In this document: positions 1 through 6,693 of the stretch, piece by piece | How the letters are laid out: every line of letters starts with the position of its first letter | Numbering within the stretch: the first letter of the stretch is position 1 | Source of the DNA: an uncultured Collinsella sp. | GTDB lineage: Bacteria > Actinomycetota > Coriobacteriia > Coriobacteriales > Coriobacteriaceae | Reading direction: 5' to 3' | Length of the DNA: 10,999 bases | Assembly: GCA_938036665.1 (NCBI GenBank) | Contig: CALHWR010000112.1 | Span: 1-10,999 of the forward strand | The notes under the pieces: generated by a model | What the model saw: only the letters and a program-made list of their open reading frames with translations | What the model was told of the DNA's origin: nothing | Databases searched by the model: none | Made by a program: the position numbers and the translations under genes

Positions 1-116
1 CTCGTGCGGAATGTTTTTAAGGGGATGCCCCTGGGTGGCCCTATGGTAACGTGACTAGCGATGTCTACAGGGACCCACGCTTTGAAGGGGCGCCGGGCTG
101 AAATTATGGCCTTTTA

Positions 117-153
117 TTGGTAGGGGCTCTTGCTAGGCTGGAGCCCTTACTAG
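117..153 (+). repeat. Imperfect inverted repeat at the 3' end of engB
   Basis: Bases 124-129 (GGGCTC) and 141-146 (GAGCCC) are perfect complements around an 11-base loop. Read as plus-strand RNA, the stem extends outward to about 13 pairs (117-129 with 141-153) using G-U pairs. As minus-strand RNA it has A-C mismatches and no following U run, so it is a poor terminator for engB. The rest of bases 1-149 shows short GC-rich inverted repeats (for example 20-32) but no gene that I recognise. Confidence 0.35.
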
Positions 154-740
154 AGGCAGGCCTCGGCGATGCGGCGTTTGAGTTCGTCGATGCCGGTGCC
201 GGTTTGGGAGCTTGTGATGATTACGTTCTCGGCCGGGACGTTGAGCTGCTTTTTGATGGCTGCTGACTGGCGGGCCTGCTGGGTGCGGCTGAGCTTGTCG
301 GCTTTGGTGAGGCAGACGATAAAGTTGAACTCGTTGCCTTGCAGGTAGTCGATCATGTCATGATCGAGCTTGCTGGGGTCGTGACGAATGTCAACCAGTG
401 ATACAACCAGGTTAAAGCTGCGCTCGGAGTCAAAGAAGTCGCCGATAAGCTCGGCCCAGCGATCGCGCTCAGCTTTGGAGCGACGGGCGAAACCGTAACC
501 CGGCAGGTCGACAAAATGCACGTCATCGGCCTCAAAGAAGTTGATGTTGCTCGTTTTGCCCGGCGTACTCGAAACCTTGACCAGGTTCTTGCGGCCAAAA
601 AGCTTGTTCATAATCGACGACTTGCCCACGTTGGAGCGGCCGACAAAGCTCACCTCGGGGCAGGTGGACTCGGGAATCTGCGAAACCTTGCCATAGCTGG
701 CGACGAACTTGGCAAGCTGATAGTTAATGGAATCGGCCAT
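150..740 (-). CDS. engB: Ribosome biogenesis GTP-binding protein EngB/YsxC (YihA family)
   Basis: This is a small cytosolic TRAFAC-class GTPase needed for assembly of the large ribosomal subunit in the bacteria where it was studied. The 196-residue product shows every G motif: G1 GRSNVGKS at 34-41, G2 with STPGKT at 58-63, G3 DLPGYG at 78-83, G4 TKAD at 145-148 and G5 SSQ near 177-179. Length fits the family (about 195-210). I chose the ATG at 740 because AGGAG lies 5 bases upstream. A GTG two codons further up overlaps that ribosome site and is unlikely to be used. The gene starts 39 bases after the mtnN stop, so the two are probably co-transcribed. I see no convincing terminator after its stop. 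Confidence 0.95.
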   Translation of the reverse strand: MADSINYQLAKFVASYGKVSQIPESTCPEVSFVGRSNVGKSSIMNKLFGRKNLVKVSSTPGKTSNINFFEADDVHFVDLPGYGFARRSKAERDRWAELIGDFFDSERSFNLVVSLVDIRHDPSKLDHDMIDYLQGNEFNFIVCLTKADKLSRTQQARQSAAIKKQLNVPAENVIITSSQTGTGIDELKRRIAEACL

Positions 741-779
741 GGACACTCCTTGGTCGTAGGTTTTTACAAAACGGGCGCG

Positions 780-1520
780 CTATTGCGCGGCGGCAATACG
801 ACGAACGATGTCAAGCGTGATGCCGCTCGCGGTGCGAGCGTACTCATCCAGATCGAACTCGCGCTCACAAAACGCGTCATATGCCTCGTCACAATTATCG
901 CTGATAGCGCGCAGCACCAGGCAATCGACACCATTCTTGGCCGCGATGTGCGCAATTGCCGCGCCCTCCATCTCGACGCAATCGGCATGCGTGGCCTCAA
1001 TCGCAGCGTTACGCATGGCGTCACCCGTAACAAAGCGGTCACCCGTGGCGATAGTGCCACACAGGAACTGCTTGGGGTCCTTCTCCGCAGAAGTCTCCTC
1101 CGTCGAGGCATCCACAAATCCATGCTCGGCAAGCACGGCGGCAGCAACATCAACCAACGCCGGCGTCGAGACAAACTCCTCGAGCCCCGGCGCCGACTCG
1201 GCAATGAGTGCCGTGTCAGTATCCAGATAGCGCAGGCACTTGCCAATAATCACGTCGTTAATATGGAGCTTAGGGTTTAGGCCGCCCGCGATACCCGAAA
1301 ACACAACTGCCCGCGGGGCGTATTTGCTGATGAGATGCTGCGTTGCGGCGGCGGCATTCACGGTGCCCATGCCAGCGGTCGTGGCGACTACTGTCAGACC
1401 GTCAAGCTCGCCGCTTACAACGGTCAAGCCCGCCTCTTGCGACACATGAGCGCCGTTCAGTTCTTCTTTAATCTGCGTAACCTCTTTTTCGAGTGCGCCT
1501 ATGATCGCGATGGTTGCCAT
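780..1520 (-). CDS. mtnN: 5'-Methylthioadenosine/S-adenosylhomocysteine nucleosidase
   Basis: The enzyme cleaves adenine from methylthioadenosine and S-adenosylhomocysteine, feeding methionine salvage and removing a by-product of methylation and polyamine synthesis. The 246-residue product opens with MATIAIIGALEKEV, where Glu11 matches the family's active-site Glu12. It has FSGIAGG at 74-80, VEMEGAAIA at 182-190 (Glu185 is the ribose-binding Glu) and RAISDN at 204-209 with catalytic Asp208. The longer frame back to 1586 adds 22 residues with no family match. GGGGGGA sits just upstream of the ATG at 1520, supporting the short form. The product is slightly longer than usual (about 230) through a loop near 135-155. 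It lies 80 bases after the serine hydrolase gene and 39 before engB. I see no clear promoter, so read-through from the gene upstream is possible. Confidence 0.93.
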   Translation of the reverse strand: MATIAIIGALEKEVTQIKEELNGAHVSQEAGLTVVSGELDGLTVVATTAGMGTVNAAAATQHLISKYAPRAVVFSGIAGGLNPKLHINDVIIGKCLRYLDTDTALIAESAPGLEEFVSTPALVDVAAAVLAEHGFVDASTEETSAEKDPKQFLCGTIATGDRFVTGDAMRNAAIEATHADCVEMEGAAIAHIAAKNGVDCLVLRAISDNCDEAYDAFCEREFDLDEYARTASGITLDIVRRIAAAQ

Positions 1521-1600
1521 GCCATCCCCCCAAATTCGTGCAAATTGCTTATCCACGGTATGGTACCAGCATTTTGGTTCTTTCACTTTTTACGAAGTCG

Positions 1601-2719
1601 CTAGGCCAACGAGGACCGCACATCATAGAGCGCCTTTGCAATCGCAGCCGTAACCTCGCTCGAGCGATCGCTCCACGGCATCGACGTCATGACGCTCATA
1701 ACATAGCTATGGCCGTCGACGTCGATCAGTCCGGCATCGCATGTCGAATAGCAACCGTCCTCGCTGATCCAACCCGCCTTGTTGCGCACCAAGACCTGAT
1801 CGTCCGCAATGCCATCGCGAATAAACGATCGGGTCGTAGAGGTCAGAAGGCCCGACAGCCATTGCGACGTCTCGGTGTCACAGCTCAAATACTCACTCAT
1901 CTCGCACCACAACTTGGCCGAGGTGCGCGGGCAGTAGGTCGGAAAATCACTCATCGGATCCAGTGCCGTTTCGTTATCAACACCCAGGTTGGCAATCCAA
2001 TCCTCATAGCCATCATGGTCAAACGCCGCGCGTAACGCGATAAACGAATCGTTGTCCGAGTTGACGACGGCATTCTCGATAAGGTCGCGTACCGTCTGCC
2101 AGCCCATGCTGTAACCACCATACGTGGCTAAAGCCCAATCGAGCGACACCTGCCCCGATTCGACCAACGTCTCGCAAATATAGAGCGCATACAGCGCCTT
2201 GTAACTGCTCGCTCCATACACCGCGACATCGGCGTTATACGTCACGCCCCTACCGCTCGATAGGTCGTAGAACACTACGCCTACGTCGCCCAGCTCCTGC
2301 GCCCGACTCAGGGCATCCTGGAGCGAGGTAAGGCTCTGATCCTCCAAGGTAGGAGTCTTGTTATCCACCAACGAGAAGGTTTGAACGGTATCACCCGAAG
2401 GGATATCGTTGAAGTCCGCCTTCGAAAGTCTCGTCTTGAGATCTGCCGTCGACAGAGCTTGATCTGCCGACGCTTTGGACTTTGAAACCTTCTCGTTTTG
2501 CAGCTGTACCGTTGACGCATCTGAGCGCACCGTTCGCTCCAAGGCGTGGGTTTTAACGGCAATTCCGAGGATAAAAACCGCTAACGCTAGCATTCCTATG
2601 GCGGCAATCTTCGCCCCGCGAAAGCGAGCGTCGGCAAGGCCGCGCGAAGACATGCCCTTCGTCTCATATCTGCTGCCATGCTGCGGCACATACTCGTCCC
2701 GCGATTTGCCCTTTCGCAC
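1601..2719 (-). CDS. Membrane-anchored serine hydrolase with class A beta-lactamase fold
   Basis: The 372-residue product has a basic cytoplasmic start, one membrane segment near 36-55 and an extracellular domain. It carries the penicillin-recognising enzyme motifs in order: SSYK (Ser171, Lys174), SDN at 221-223 and KAG at 314-316 in place of KTG/KSG. I do not see the class A deacylation Glu166 motif (ExxLN) between SDN and KAG, so it may bind or process cell-wall peptides rather than confer resistance. The region between membrane segment and domain (about 60-135) is polar and linker-like. The start is GTG at 2719: AGGAG lies 5 bases upstream, and a promoter at 2757-2785 would leave the ATG at 2797 outside the transcript. 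The natural substrate is unknown. Confidence 0.8.
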   Translation of the reverse strand: MRKGKSRDEYVPQHGSRYETKGMSSRGLADARFRGAKIAAIGMLALAVFILGIAVKTHALERTVRSDASTVQLQNEKVSKSKASADQALSTADLKTRLSKADFNDIPSGDTVQTFSLVDNKTPTLEDQSLTSLQDALSRAQELGDVGVVFYDLSSGRGVTYNADVAVYGASSYKALYALYICETLVESGQVSLDWALATYGGYSMGWQTVRDLIENAVVNSDNDSFIALRAAFDHDGYEDWIANLGVDNETALDPMSDFPTYCPRTSAKLWCEMSEYLSCDTETSQWLSGLLTSTTRSFIRDGIADDQVLVRNKAGWISEDGCYSTCDAGLIDVDGHSYVMSVMTSMPWSDRSSEVTAAIAKALYDVRSSLA

Positions 2720-2756
2720 GTGGTCTCCTGATTGTGCCCGTTCATATACGAGCAGC

Positions 2757-2785
2757 ATAATACTGAGCAGCCATTTCTTTCCCAA
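2757..2785 (-). promoter_or_regulatory. Sigma70-type promoter for the serine hydrolase gene
   Basis: On the minus strand, TTGGGA (2785-2780) and TATTAT (2762-2757) are separated by exactly 17 bases. They match the consensus at 4 of 6 and 5 of 6 positions. Predicted transcription would begin near 2750, giving a leader of about 30 bases that contains the AGGAG before the GTG at 2719. Confidence 0.55.
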
Positions 2786-2877
2786 ATTGTTTGACACCGT
2801 TTAAGGCGTCTTTAAAGAAACCACAGGCGTATTTATCCAAATGGCACGATTCTGTTGCGCATCTCTGCCCAAAACGC

Positions 2878-2944
2878 AGTTGCGGTGAAATAGTTCCTGT
2901 TTGGACGGCATAGGCCGATACACAAGAACTATTCCACCGCAACT
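2878..2944 (-). repeat. 19-bp inverted repeat with a 29-base spacer, downstream of pflA
   Basis: Arms 2878-2896 (AGTTGCGGTGAAATAGTTC) and 2926-2944 are complementary over 19 positions with one A-C mismatch (2888/2934). In minus-strand RNA that position becomes a G-U pair, so the stem is unbroken. A further TGT/ACA match continues inside, and the spacer holds CGGC-ATAG-GCCG. Four Us follow in GCGUUUUGGG, too weak and interrupted for a confident terminator. It lies between pflA and the serine hydrolase promoter. It could be a 3' RNA structure or a small repeat element; I cannot tell which from one copy. Confidence 0.65.
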
Positions 2945-2971
2945 TGACGGGGCTCTTTAGCGATCAACTAT

Positions 2972-3011
2972 GTGCCCGGGGCACTCATTTAAGTCTGTCC
3001 CCAATGAGTGC
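2972..3011 (-). repeat. Two overlapping palindromes just after the pflA stop
   Basis: GCACTCATT (2981-2989) is perfectly complementary to AATGAGTGC (3003-3011) around a 13-base loop. GTGCC (2972-2976) pairs with GGCAC (2980-2984). Both stems use bases 2981-2984, so only one can form at a time. The structure begins 3 bases after pflA ends and has no U run. This is consistent with an intergenic repeat or an mRNA 3'-end structure. Confidence 0.5.
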
Positions 3012-3013
3012 TG

Positions 3014-3832
3014 CTAGCCGATGGCGTTTTTGAGTTCCGCACGGCGCTTTTTCATGCCGGCCATGACGGCGTTGCGCAGCTCGGGCATGCGCGCGGTATC
3101 CATCTGGGGCACGCCCTCGAGCTTATAGGGAATACCCAGTTGCTCGTACTTGACGACACCCATCGTGTGATACGGCAGCATTTCCAGGCCCACCACGTTG
3201 TGCCATGGAGCGATCAGGCGACCGAGCTTCTCGCATTCCTCCGCCGTGTCGGTGATACCCGGCACCACCACATGGCGAATAACAACCTTAATCTTGCGAC
3301 GGGCAAGCTCATCGCCAAACGCCAGGATGCGCGCAGGATCGCAACCGGTCAGCTTTTTATGCTCAACCGGATCGGCATGCTTGATGTCGAGCAGCACCAT
3401 ATCGGTCTCGTTGAGAACAGCATCGAACTTCTCCGGATGCTTGGGATCAAATGCATAGCCACAGCTGTCTAGGCAGGTGTGTACGCGGCCATCGGGGTTG
3501 TTGTGCATCACACGGAACAGGTCGGCCAAAAACTCGGGCTGCAGGAGCGGTTCGCCGCCCGAAACGGTAATGCCGCCGCTACGGTAGAACTCATGGTTGC
3601 TCTGGAACTCGTCCATGAGATGCTCGACGGTCACCATCGTGCCACCGTTAACAGACCAGGTATCGGGATTGTGGCAATACGCGCAGCGCATGGGACAGCC
3701 CTGAACAAACACCACAAAGCGGATGCCGGGACCGTCGACCGTACCCATCGTCTCAATCGAATGCACGCGGCCCAGGGCAAACGCAGAGTCCTCGGGACGA
3801 GCGTCCACACCCTCGAGCGTCATCTCAGCCAT
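3014..3832 (-). CDS. pflA: Pyruvate formate-lyase-activating enzyme (radical SAM)
   Basis: The enzyme uses a [4Fe-4S] cluster and S-adenosylmethionine to install the glycyl radical on pyruvate formate-lyase, switching on anaerobic conversion of pyruvate to acetyl-CoA and formate. The 272-residue product has an N-terminal TVDGPGIR, the cluster motif CxxxCxxC (Cys46, Cys50, Cys53, in CPMRCAYC) and SGGEP, all typical of PflA. Length is near the family norm of about 245-265. The start is uncertain: the ATG at 3832 has AAGG about 8 bases upstream, while the ATG at 3853 has no ribosome-site match. No pflB lies within the window: the upstream neighbour is degV, ended by a terminator. A related glycyl-radical activase cannot be excluded, but the sequence reads as PflA. 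Confidence 0.9.
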   Translation of the reverse strand: MAEMTLEGVDARPEDSAFALGRVHSIETMGTVDGPGIRFVVFVQGCPMRCAYCHNPDTWSVNGGTMVTVEHLMDEFQSNHEFYRSGGITVSGGEPLLQPEFLADLFRVMHNNPDGRVHTCLDSCGYAFDPKHPEKFDAVLNETDMVLLDIKHADPVEHKKLTGCDPARILAFGDELARRKIKVVIRHVVVPGITDTAEECEKLGRLIAPWHNVVGLEMLPYHTMGVVKYEQLGIPYKLEGVPQMDTARMPELRNAVMAGMKKRRAELKNAIG

Positions 3833-3881
3833 TCCCGCTACCTTGCCTCTCATTGGTTTTAGTTACATAAATGTCAGAGCC

Positions 3882-3924
3882 ATTCTAGCCCATACGCATG
3901 ATGGCAAAACGGTTTAGGGGTCAA
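3882..3924 (-). promoter_or_regulatory. Possible pflA promoter
   Basis: TAGAAT on the minus strand (3887-3882) matches a -10 box at 5 of 6 positions, about 50 bases upstream of the chosen ATG. The matching -35 is weak (GTTTTG at a 17-base spacing). TTGACC at 3924-3919 is a good -35 box but has no good -10 at 17 bases. The region lies after the degV terminator, so pflA needs its own promoter. Confidence 0.3.
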
Positions 3925-3950
3925 TTAGGTCGTCCTATTTTACTTCACGC

Positions 3951-3988
3951 AAAAGCGGCGGGAAGGTTGTCACAACCCGCCCGTCGCC
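3951..3988 (-). terminator. Rho-independent terminator of degV
   Basis: In minus-strand RNA, GGUUG-UGA-CAACC forms a tight hairpin. It is extended by CGGG/CCCG and GCG/CGC with small internal loops, and followed by UUUU. It begins about 30 bases after the degV stop and would separate degV from pflA. Confidence 0.65.
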
Positions 3989-4018
3989 GAGGCAATAGAA
4001 ATCGATAGACGCCAGGCC

Positions 4019-4873
4019 TTACGCCTTAAGCGTGAGCACCGCACCGAAGGCGGTCGGGCCGCAATGGCTCGAGATGACACCGCCAACCTGAGTCCAGGTA
4101 ATATCCTTAAAGCCCAGGTCATGCGCATAGACCTCCATGTCGTCGCGCAGCTCCTGGGAAAGGCCCACCGAATACGCCAGGCCAATGTGCGAGTAGTCGA
4201 TCTCGCCCTTGGCAACCATGTGGTCAATAAAGGCGCGGGCGCACTTGAGCATAGAGCCGCGGAACTTCTTAGTCGCCACGAACTTGCCGCCCGTCACCTC
4301 AATGCAGGGCTTAATCTTGAGCAGATGGGCGCCTAGGAACGCGACGTTGGACAAGCGACCGCCCGCCTTAAGGAAGGCAAGGTCCGTAGGAACAAAGCCC
4401 AACAGCACGCGGTCCATGACGGAGTTCGTAAATGCAAAGATCTCGTCGACGGTGGCATCGGGGTGAGCCTCGATGTATTTGGCGGTCTCGACGACAACGA
4501 GCGACTGGCCCACCGAGACAAAGCGCGTGTCCATGGAGAACACGTAGTCGCGCCCCTGGGCCGCAATCTTTGAGGACTGATGCGAGCAGGTCGTGGCCTC
4601 GGAATACGCGAGATGCAGAATAGTCGCGTCGGGCTGCTCGGCGTGAATGCGGTCGTACACACGGGAGAAATCTGCCGGTGCGCAGCCACTGGTCTTGGGC
4701 ATCACGCCAAACTCGTTGCAGCGCGAATAAATCTCGAGCGGATCGATCGAGCCGTCCTCGACGGTCTCGTCACCAATCGTGACATGCATGGGCACGCGCA
4801 CGATGCCGTAGCGTTCGCAGAGCTCTGGCGTCACATCCGAACCAGATTCAACCACGATTACGTACTTGCCCAT
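4019..4873 (-). CDS. DegV family fatty-acid-binding protein
   Basis: DegV proteins bind a long-chain fatty acid. In Firmicutes, homologues (FakB) present it to a fatty acid kinase, but no kinase gene is in this window. The 284-residue product has the family layout: IVVESGSD at 6-13, the first lipid-contact loop TSGCAP at 61-66, the serine-rich segment around 91-101, then LKAGGRLSN, LLKIKPCIEV and a C-terminal GGVISSHCGPTAFG. The longer frame back to 4984 adds residues unlike the family and would start at TTG. I chose the ATG at 4873 by alignment. Its ribosome site is weak (UAAGA). The gene stands alone between the sugar operon and pflA, with its own promoter-like sequence, a long leader and a terminator. 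Confidence 0.88.
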   Translation of the reverse strand: MGKYVIVVESGSDVTPELCERYGIVRVPMHVTIGDETVEDGSIDPLEIYSRCNEFGVMPKTSGCAPADFSRVYDRIHAEQPDATILHLAYSEATTCSHQSSKIAAQGRDYVFSMDTRFVSVGQSLVVVETAKYIEAHPDATVDEIFAFTNSVMDRVLLGFVPTDLAFLKAGGRLSNVAFLGAHLLKIKPCIEVTGGKFVATKKFRGSMLKCARAFIDHMVAKGEIDYSHIGLAYSVGLSQELRDDMEVYAHDLGFKDITWTQVGGVISSHCGPTAFGAVLTLKA

Positions 4874-5028
4874 TCTTATCACGACCCATCTCGACATTGG
4901 TTTTTCAATACATGGCACGCGCCGCCGCACTGTTGCACAACGGCGTCCAAGCGCCAAAGAGACGCCGTCCCTTGCACATAACAAAGGACAGCGTCTCCCT
5001 GGAAAACTCCGTGCTTGGCTGAGATTTT
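4874..5028 (-). promoter_or_regulatory. Long structured 5' leader of degV
   Basis: If transcription begins at the promoter at 5035-5063, the leader is about 155 bases. Its main element is a hairpin of arms 4997-4986 and 4970-4959 (GAGACGCTGTCC with GGACGGCGTCTC), extended by TTG/CAA to a 7-base loop. Two A-C mismatches on the plus strand become G-U pairs in minus-strand RNA, so 16 pairs form. CUCUUUGG follows. CCAAGC (5018-5013) can pair with GCUUGG (4952-4947) to enclose it, and a third stem lies at 4923-4945. It resembles an attenuator or other cis-acting RNA. It matches no riboswitch class I recognise. Confidence 0.45.
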
Positions 5029-5034
5029 ACACGG

Positions 5035-5063
5035 TTTATAAATGAGTGTTACTTATCCCGCAA
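5035..5063 (-). promoter_or_regulatory. Putative degV promoter
   Basis: On the minus strand, TTGCGG (5063-5058) and TATAAA (5040-5035) are 17 bases apart. They match the consensus at 3 and 5 of 6 positions. The -35 box overlaps one of two direct repeats, which suggests regulation. Confidence 0.45.
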
Positions 5064-5090
5064 ACGGTAGCTATACGCGATAAACGGTAG
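5062..5090. repeat. Two direct repeats AAACGGTAG, 20 bases apart
   Basis: AAACGGTAG occurs at 5062-5070 and again at 5082-5090. The period is about two helical turns, so both copies face the same side of DNA. One copy overlaps the putative degV -35 box. This fits a binding site for a dimeric or tandem regulator, whose identity is unknown. Confidence 0.45.
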
Positions 5091-5149
5091 TTCGCTGCGG
5101 CAACTGCAACACATTCCGCCCAGCAAGTCCAATCGTGCCTCACGCATGG

Positions 5150-6598
5150 TTAATGCGCGAGGCGGTAGAAATCCATCGACGCCGCACTCTCGGCATGCAA
5201 CCCCATCGCCGGAACCGCCGGCGAATAGGTACGGCTCGTAAGTGCCGCCTCGCCGCCATTTGCAAAAATCTCGACCATCGTAGTGTCCGAAAGCACGCGC
5301 AGGTCGCGAAGCTCGCTGAGCTCGATCGACCTCTGGTCGCGCCCATAGCCTTCGTCACCCATGTCGAGGGTAAGCATCCCGTCTGCATAGCGCACAAAGA
5401 CACCCTTGCGGATTTCGAGCTCGACCATCTTGGCGCCCTCACAGGAAACCACAACATCAAACAGGCGGCCCGGCTCCTCAACGGTTTCACCGCCTGTCGC
5501 GCGAACGCAGTCGCCGCGCATCCTCTCAATCTCGTGCGCCGGCTGCTGGCAGAGCTTACCATCGCGCATGCTCAGCTCTCGCGGCACCGTCAACGCGCAC
5601 TGCCACCCGCGCGCCACCGTCGGGTTTTCTGCCGTCGCGTCGGGGCAACCCGACCATCCGATCATCAAACGCCGGCCTGCAGCATCCTCAAAGGACTGCG
5701 GAGCATAGAAATCAAAACCGGCATCGACCATCGGGGGCATGCCCTGCCCGACGATTTTAAAGCTCGGCGCCTCCCAATCGGCCTCGATGGAGAACCACAC
5801 GCACTGATGCGGATTGCGGTAACGCCATCCATCGGCAGGCACACCCTGCGGACAGCAAACGAGAATAAGCTCACCATCGAGCTCGAACAGATCGGGGCAC
5901 TCCCACATAAAGCCAAACTTCTCGCCCAGCTCAATACGCGTCGCATAGTTCCAGTCCTCTAGATCGCGCGAGGTATAGACAAGCACGCAGCCGCGATCGT
6001 CTTTCGTACGAGCGCCCAGAACCATGTAGTAGATACCGTCGTGCTCAAGGATCTTGGGGTCGCGCACGTGCGTACCGATATCGTCGGGGTAATCGACCGG
6101 TCCAACAGCTATGCACTTCTCGCCCAATTCGTCGGGATTCTCGGCAACCATATGAATCTGGTTTTGCTCACGACCCGTCAACACGTAGTCGTAATCATCG
6201 CGGTCAAAATGCTTGACGTTGCCGGTATAGAAGTAGTGAATCTTGCCATCGCGTACAAAGGCAGAACCAGAATACGCTCCGTTCGAATCCAAATCGGAAT
6301 CGGGGAACAGCACGGAGCCATGATTCTCGTACGTCACAAAATCCTTTGTCGTCAGATGGTTCCAAAGCACTGGACCGCCATGCGCAGCATCGAACGGATC
6401 GTATTGATGATAGATGTGATACGTATCACCAATCTGAACCAAACCGTTGGGGTCGTTGAGCCAGCCAAGCTCAGGCTCCACATGGAACAGGAGCCTATCG
6501 GGGTCGGACGCGATGCGACCAGCCGTCTCATCCTGTCCGGCACGCCACTGCTCATAGTCCGCGCGTGTCACCTTATTTTTTTGATTAAACATCGCCAT
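5150..6598 (-). CDS. scrB: Sucrose-6-phosphate hydrolase (GH32)
   Basis: This is a cytosolic invertase-type enzyme that would split PTS-imported sucrose-6-phosphate into glucose-6-phosphate and fructose. The 482-residue product has the GH32 five-blade propeller signatures: WLNDPNG at 46-52 with nucleophile Asp49, YSGSAF near 109-114, RDP at 179-181 (Asp180 is the transition-state stabiliser) and WECPDLF at 232-238 with acid/base Glu233. A C-terminal beta-sandwich follows from about 340. Length is usual (450-490), and there is no signal peptide. The start is the first ATG; GAGAAAG upstream is a weak ribosome site, and a second ATG lies two codons in. It is the last gene of the operon, 95 bases after scrA, with a stem-loop in the gap. 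No clear terminator follows. Confidence 0.9.
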   Translation of the reverse strand: MAMFNQKNKVTRADYEQWRAGQDETAGRIASDPDRLLFHVEPELGWLNDPNGLVQIGDTYHIYHQYDPFDAAHGGPVLWNHLTTKDFVTYENHGSVLFPDSDLDSNGAYSGSAFVRDGKIHYFYTGNVKHFDRDDYDYVLTGREQNQIHMVAENPDELGEKCIAVGPVDYPDDIGTHVRDPKILEHDGIYYMVLGARTKDDRGCVLVYTSRDLEDWNYATRIELGEKFGFMWECPDLFELDGELILVCCPQGVPADGWRYRNPHQCVWFSIEADWEAPSFKIVGQGMPPMVDAGFDFYAPQSFEDAAGRRLMIGWSGCPDATAENPTVARGWQCALTVPRELSMRDGKLCQQPAHEIERMRGDCVRATGGETVEEPGRLFDVVVSCEGAKMVELEIRKGVFVRYADGMLTLDMGDEGYGRDQRSIELSELRDLRVLSDTTMVEIFANGGEAALTSRTYSPAVPAMGLHAESAASMDFYRLAH

Positions 6599-6616
6599 TG
6601 ACTTTCTCGTCTATAG

Positions 6617-6654
6617 GGAAGGACGCTCGACTCGCACGAGCCGAGCGCCCTTCC
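6617..6654 (-). repeat. Intercistronic stem-loop between scrA and scrB
   Basis: Arms 6617-6633 and 6638-6654 form a 17-pair stem around a 4-base loop. The two plus-strand A-C mismatches (6623/6648, 6630/6641) become G-U pairs in minus-strand RNA. There is no U run (CUAUAG follows), so it is not an ordinary terminator. Its place between the transporter and hydrolase genes fits a stem that protects the upstream mRNA or limits scrB expression. Confidence 0.7.
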
Positions 6655-6693
6655 TCAAATGGACTTATCCGCACATTACGCTGAACGGCTCAA

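Noticed and set aside
5..18. TGCGGAATGTTTTT near the left edge resembles TGCGGAAATGTTTT on the minus strand near 10944-10957
   Set aside because: The match is short and not extended by the flanks, so chance is the simpler explanation. Nothing suggests the window is bounded by a repeat.
776..789. CGCGC-AATA-GCGCG hairpin at the mtnN stop as a terminator
   Set aside because: The stem is only 5 pairs, and four Us follow after several other bases. The 39-base gap to engB argues for co-transcription.
516..1280. A 254-codon open frame on the plus strand
   Set aside because: It overlaps engB and mtnN antisense, both with complete family motifs, and it has no recognisable domain.
2742..2942. A 66-codon minus-strand frame upstream of the serine hydrolase
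   Set aside because: It crosses the inverted repeat and the promoter, has no ribosome site or domain, and looks like chance.
4905..4979. A 24-codon reading frame in the degV leader that could encode a leader peptide
   Set aside because: It has no ribosome site, starts in the hairpin loop, and shows no run of one regulatory amino acid.
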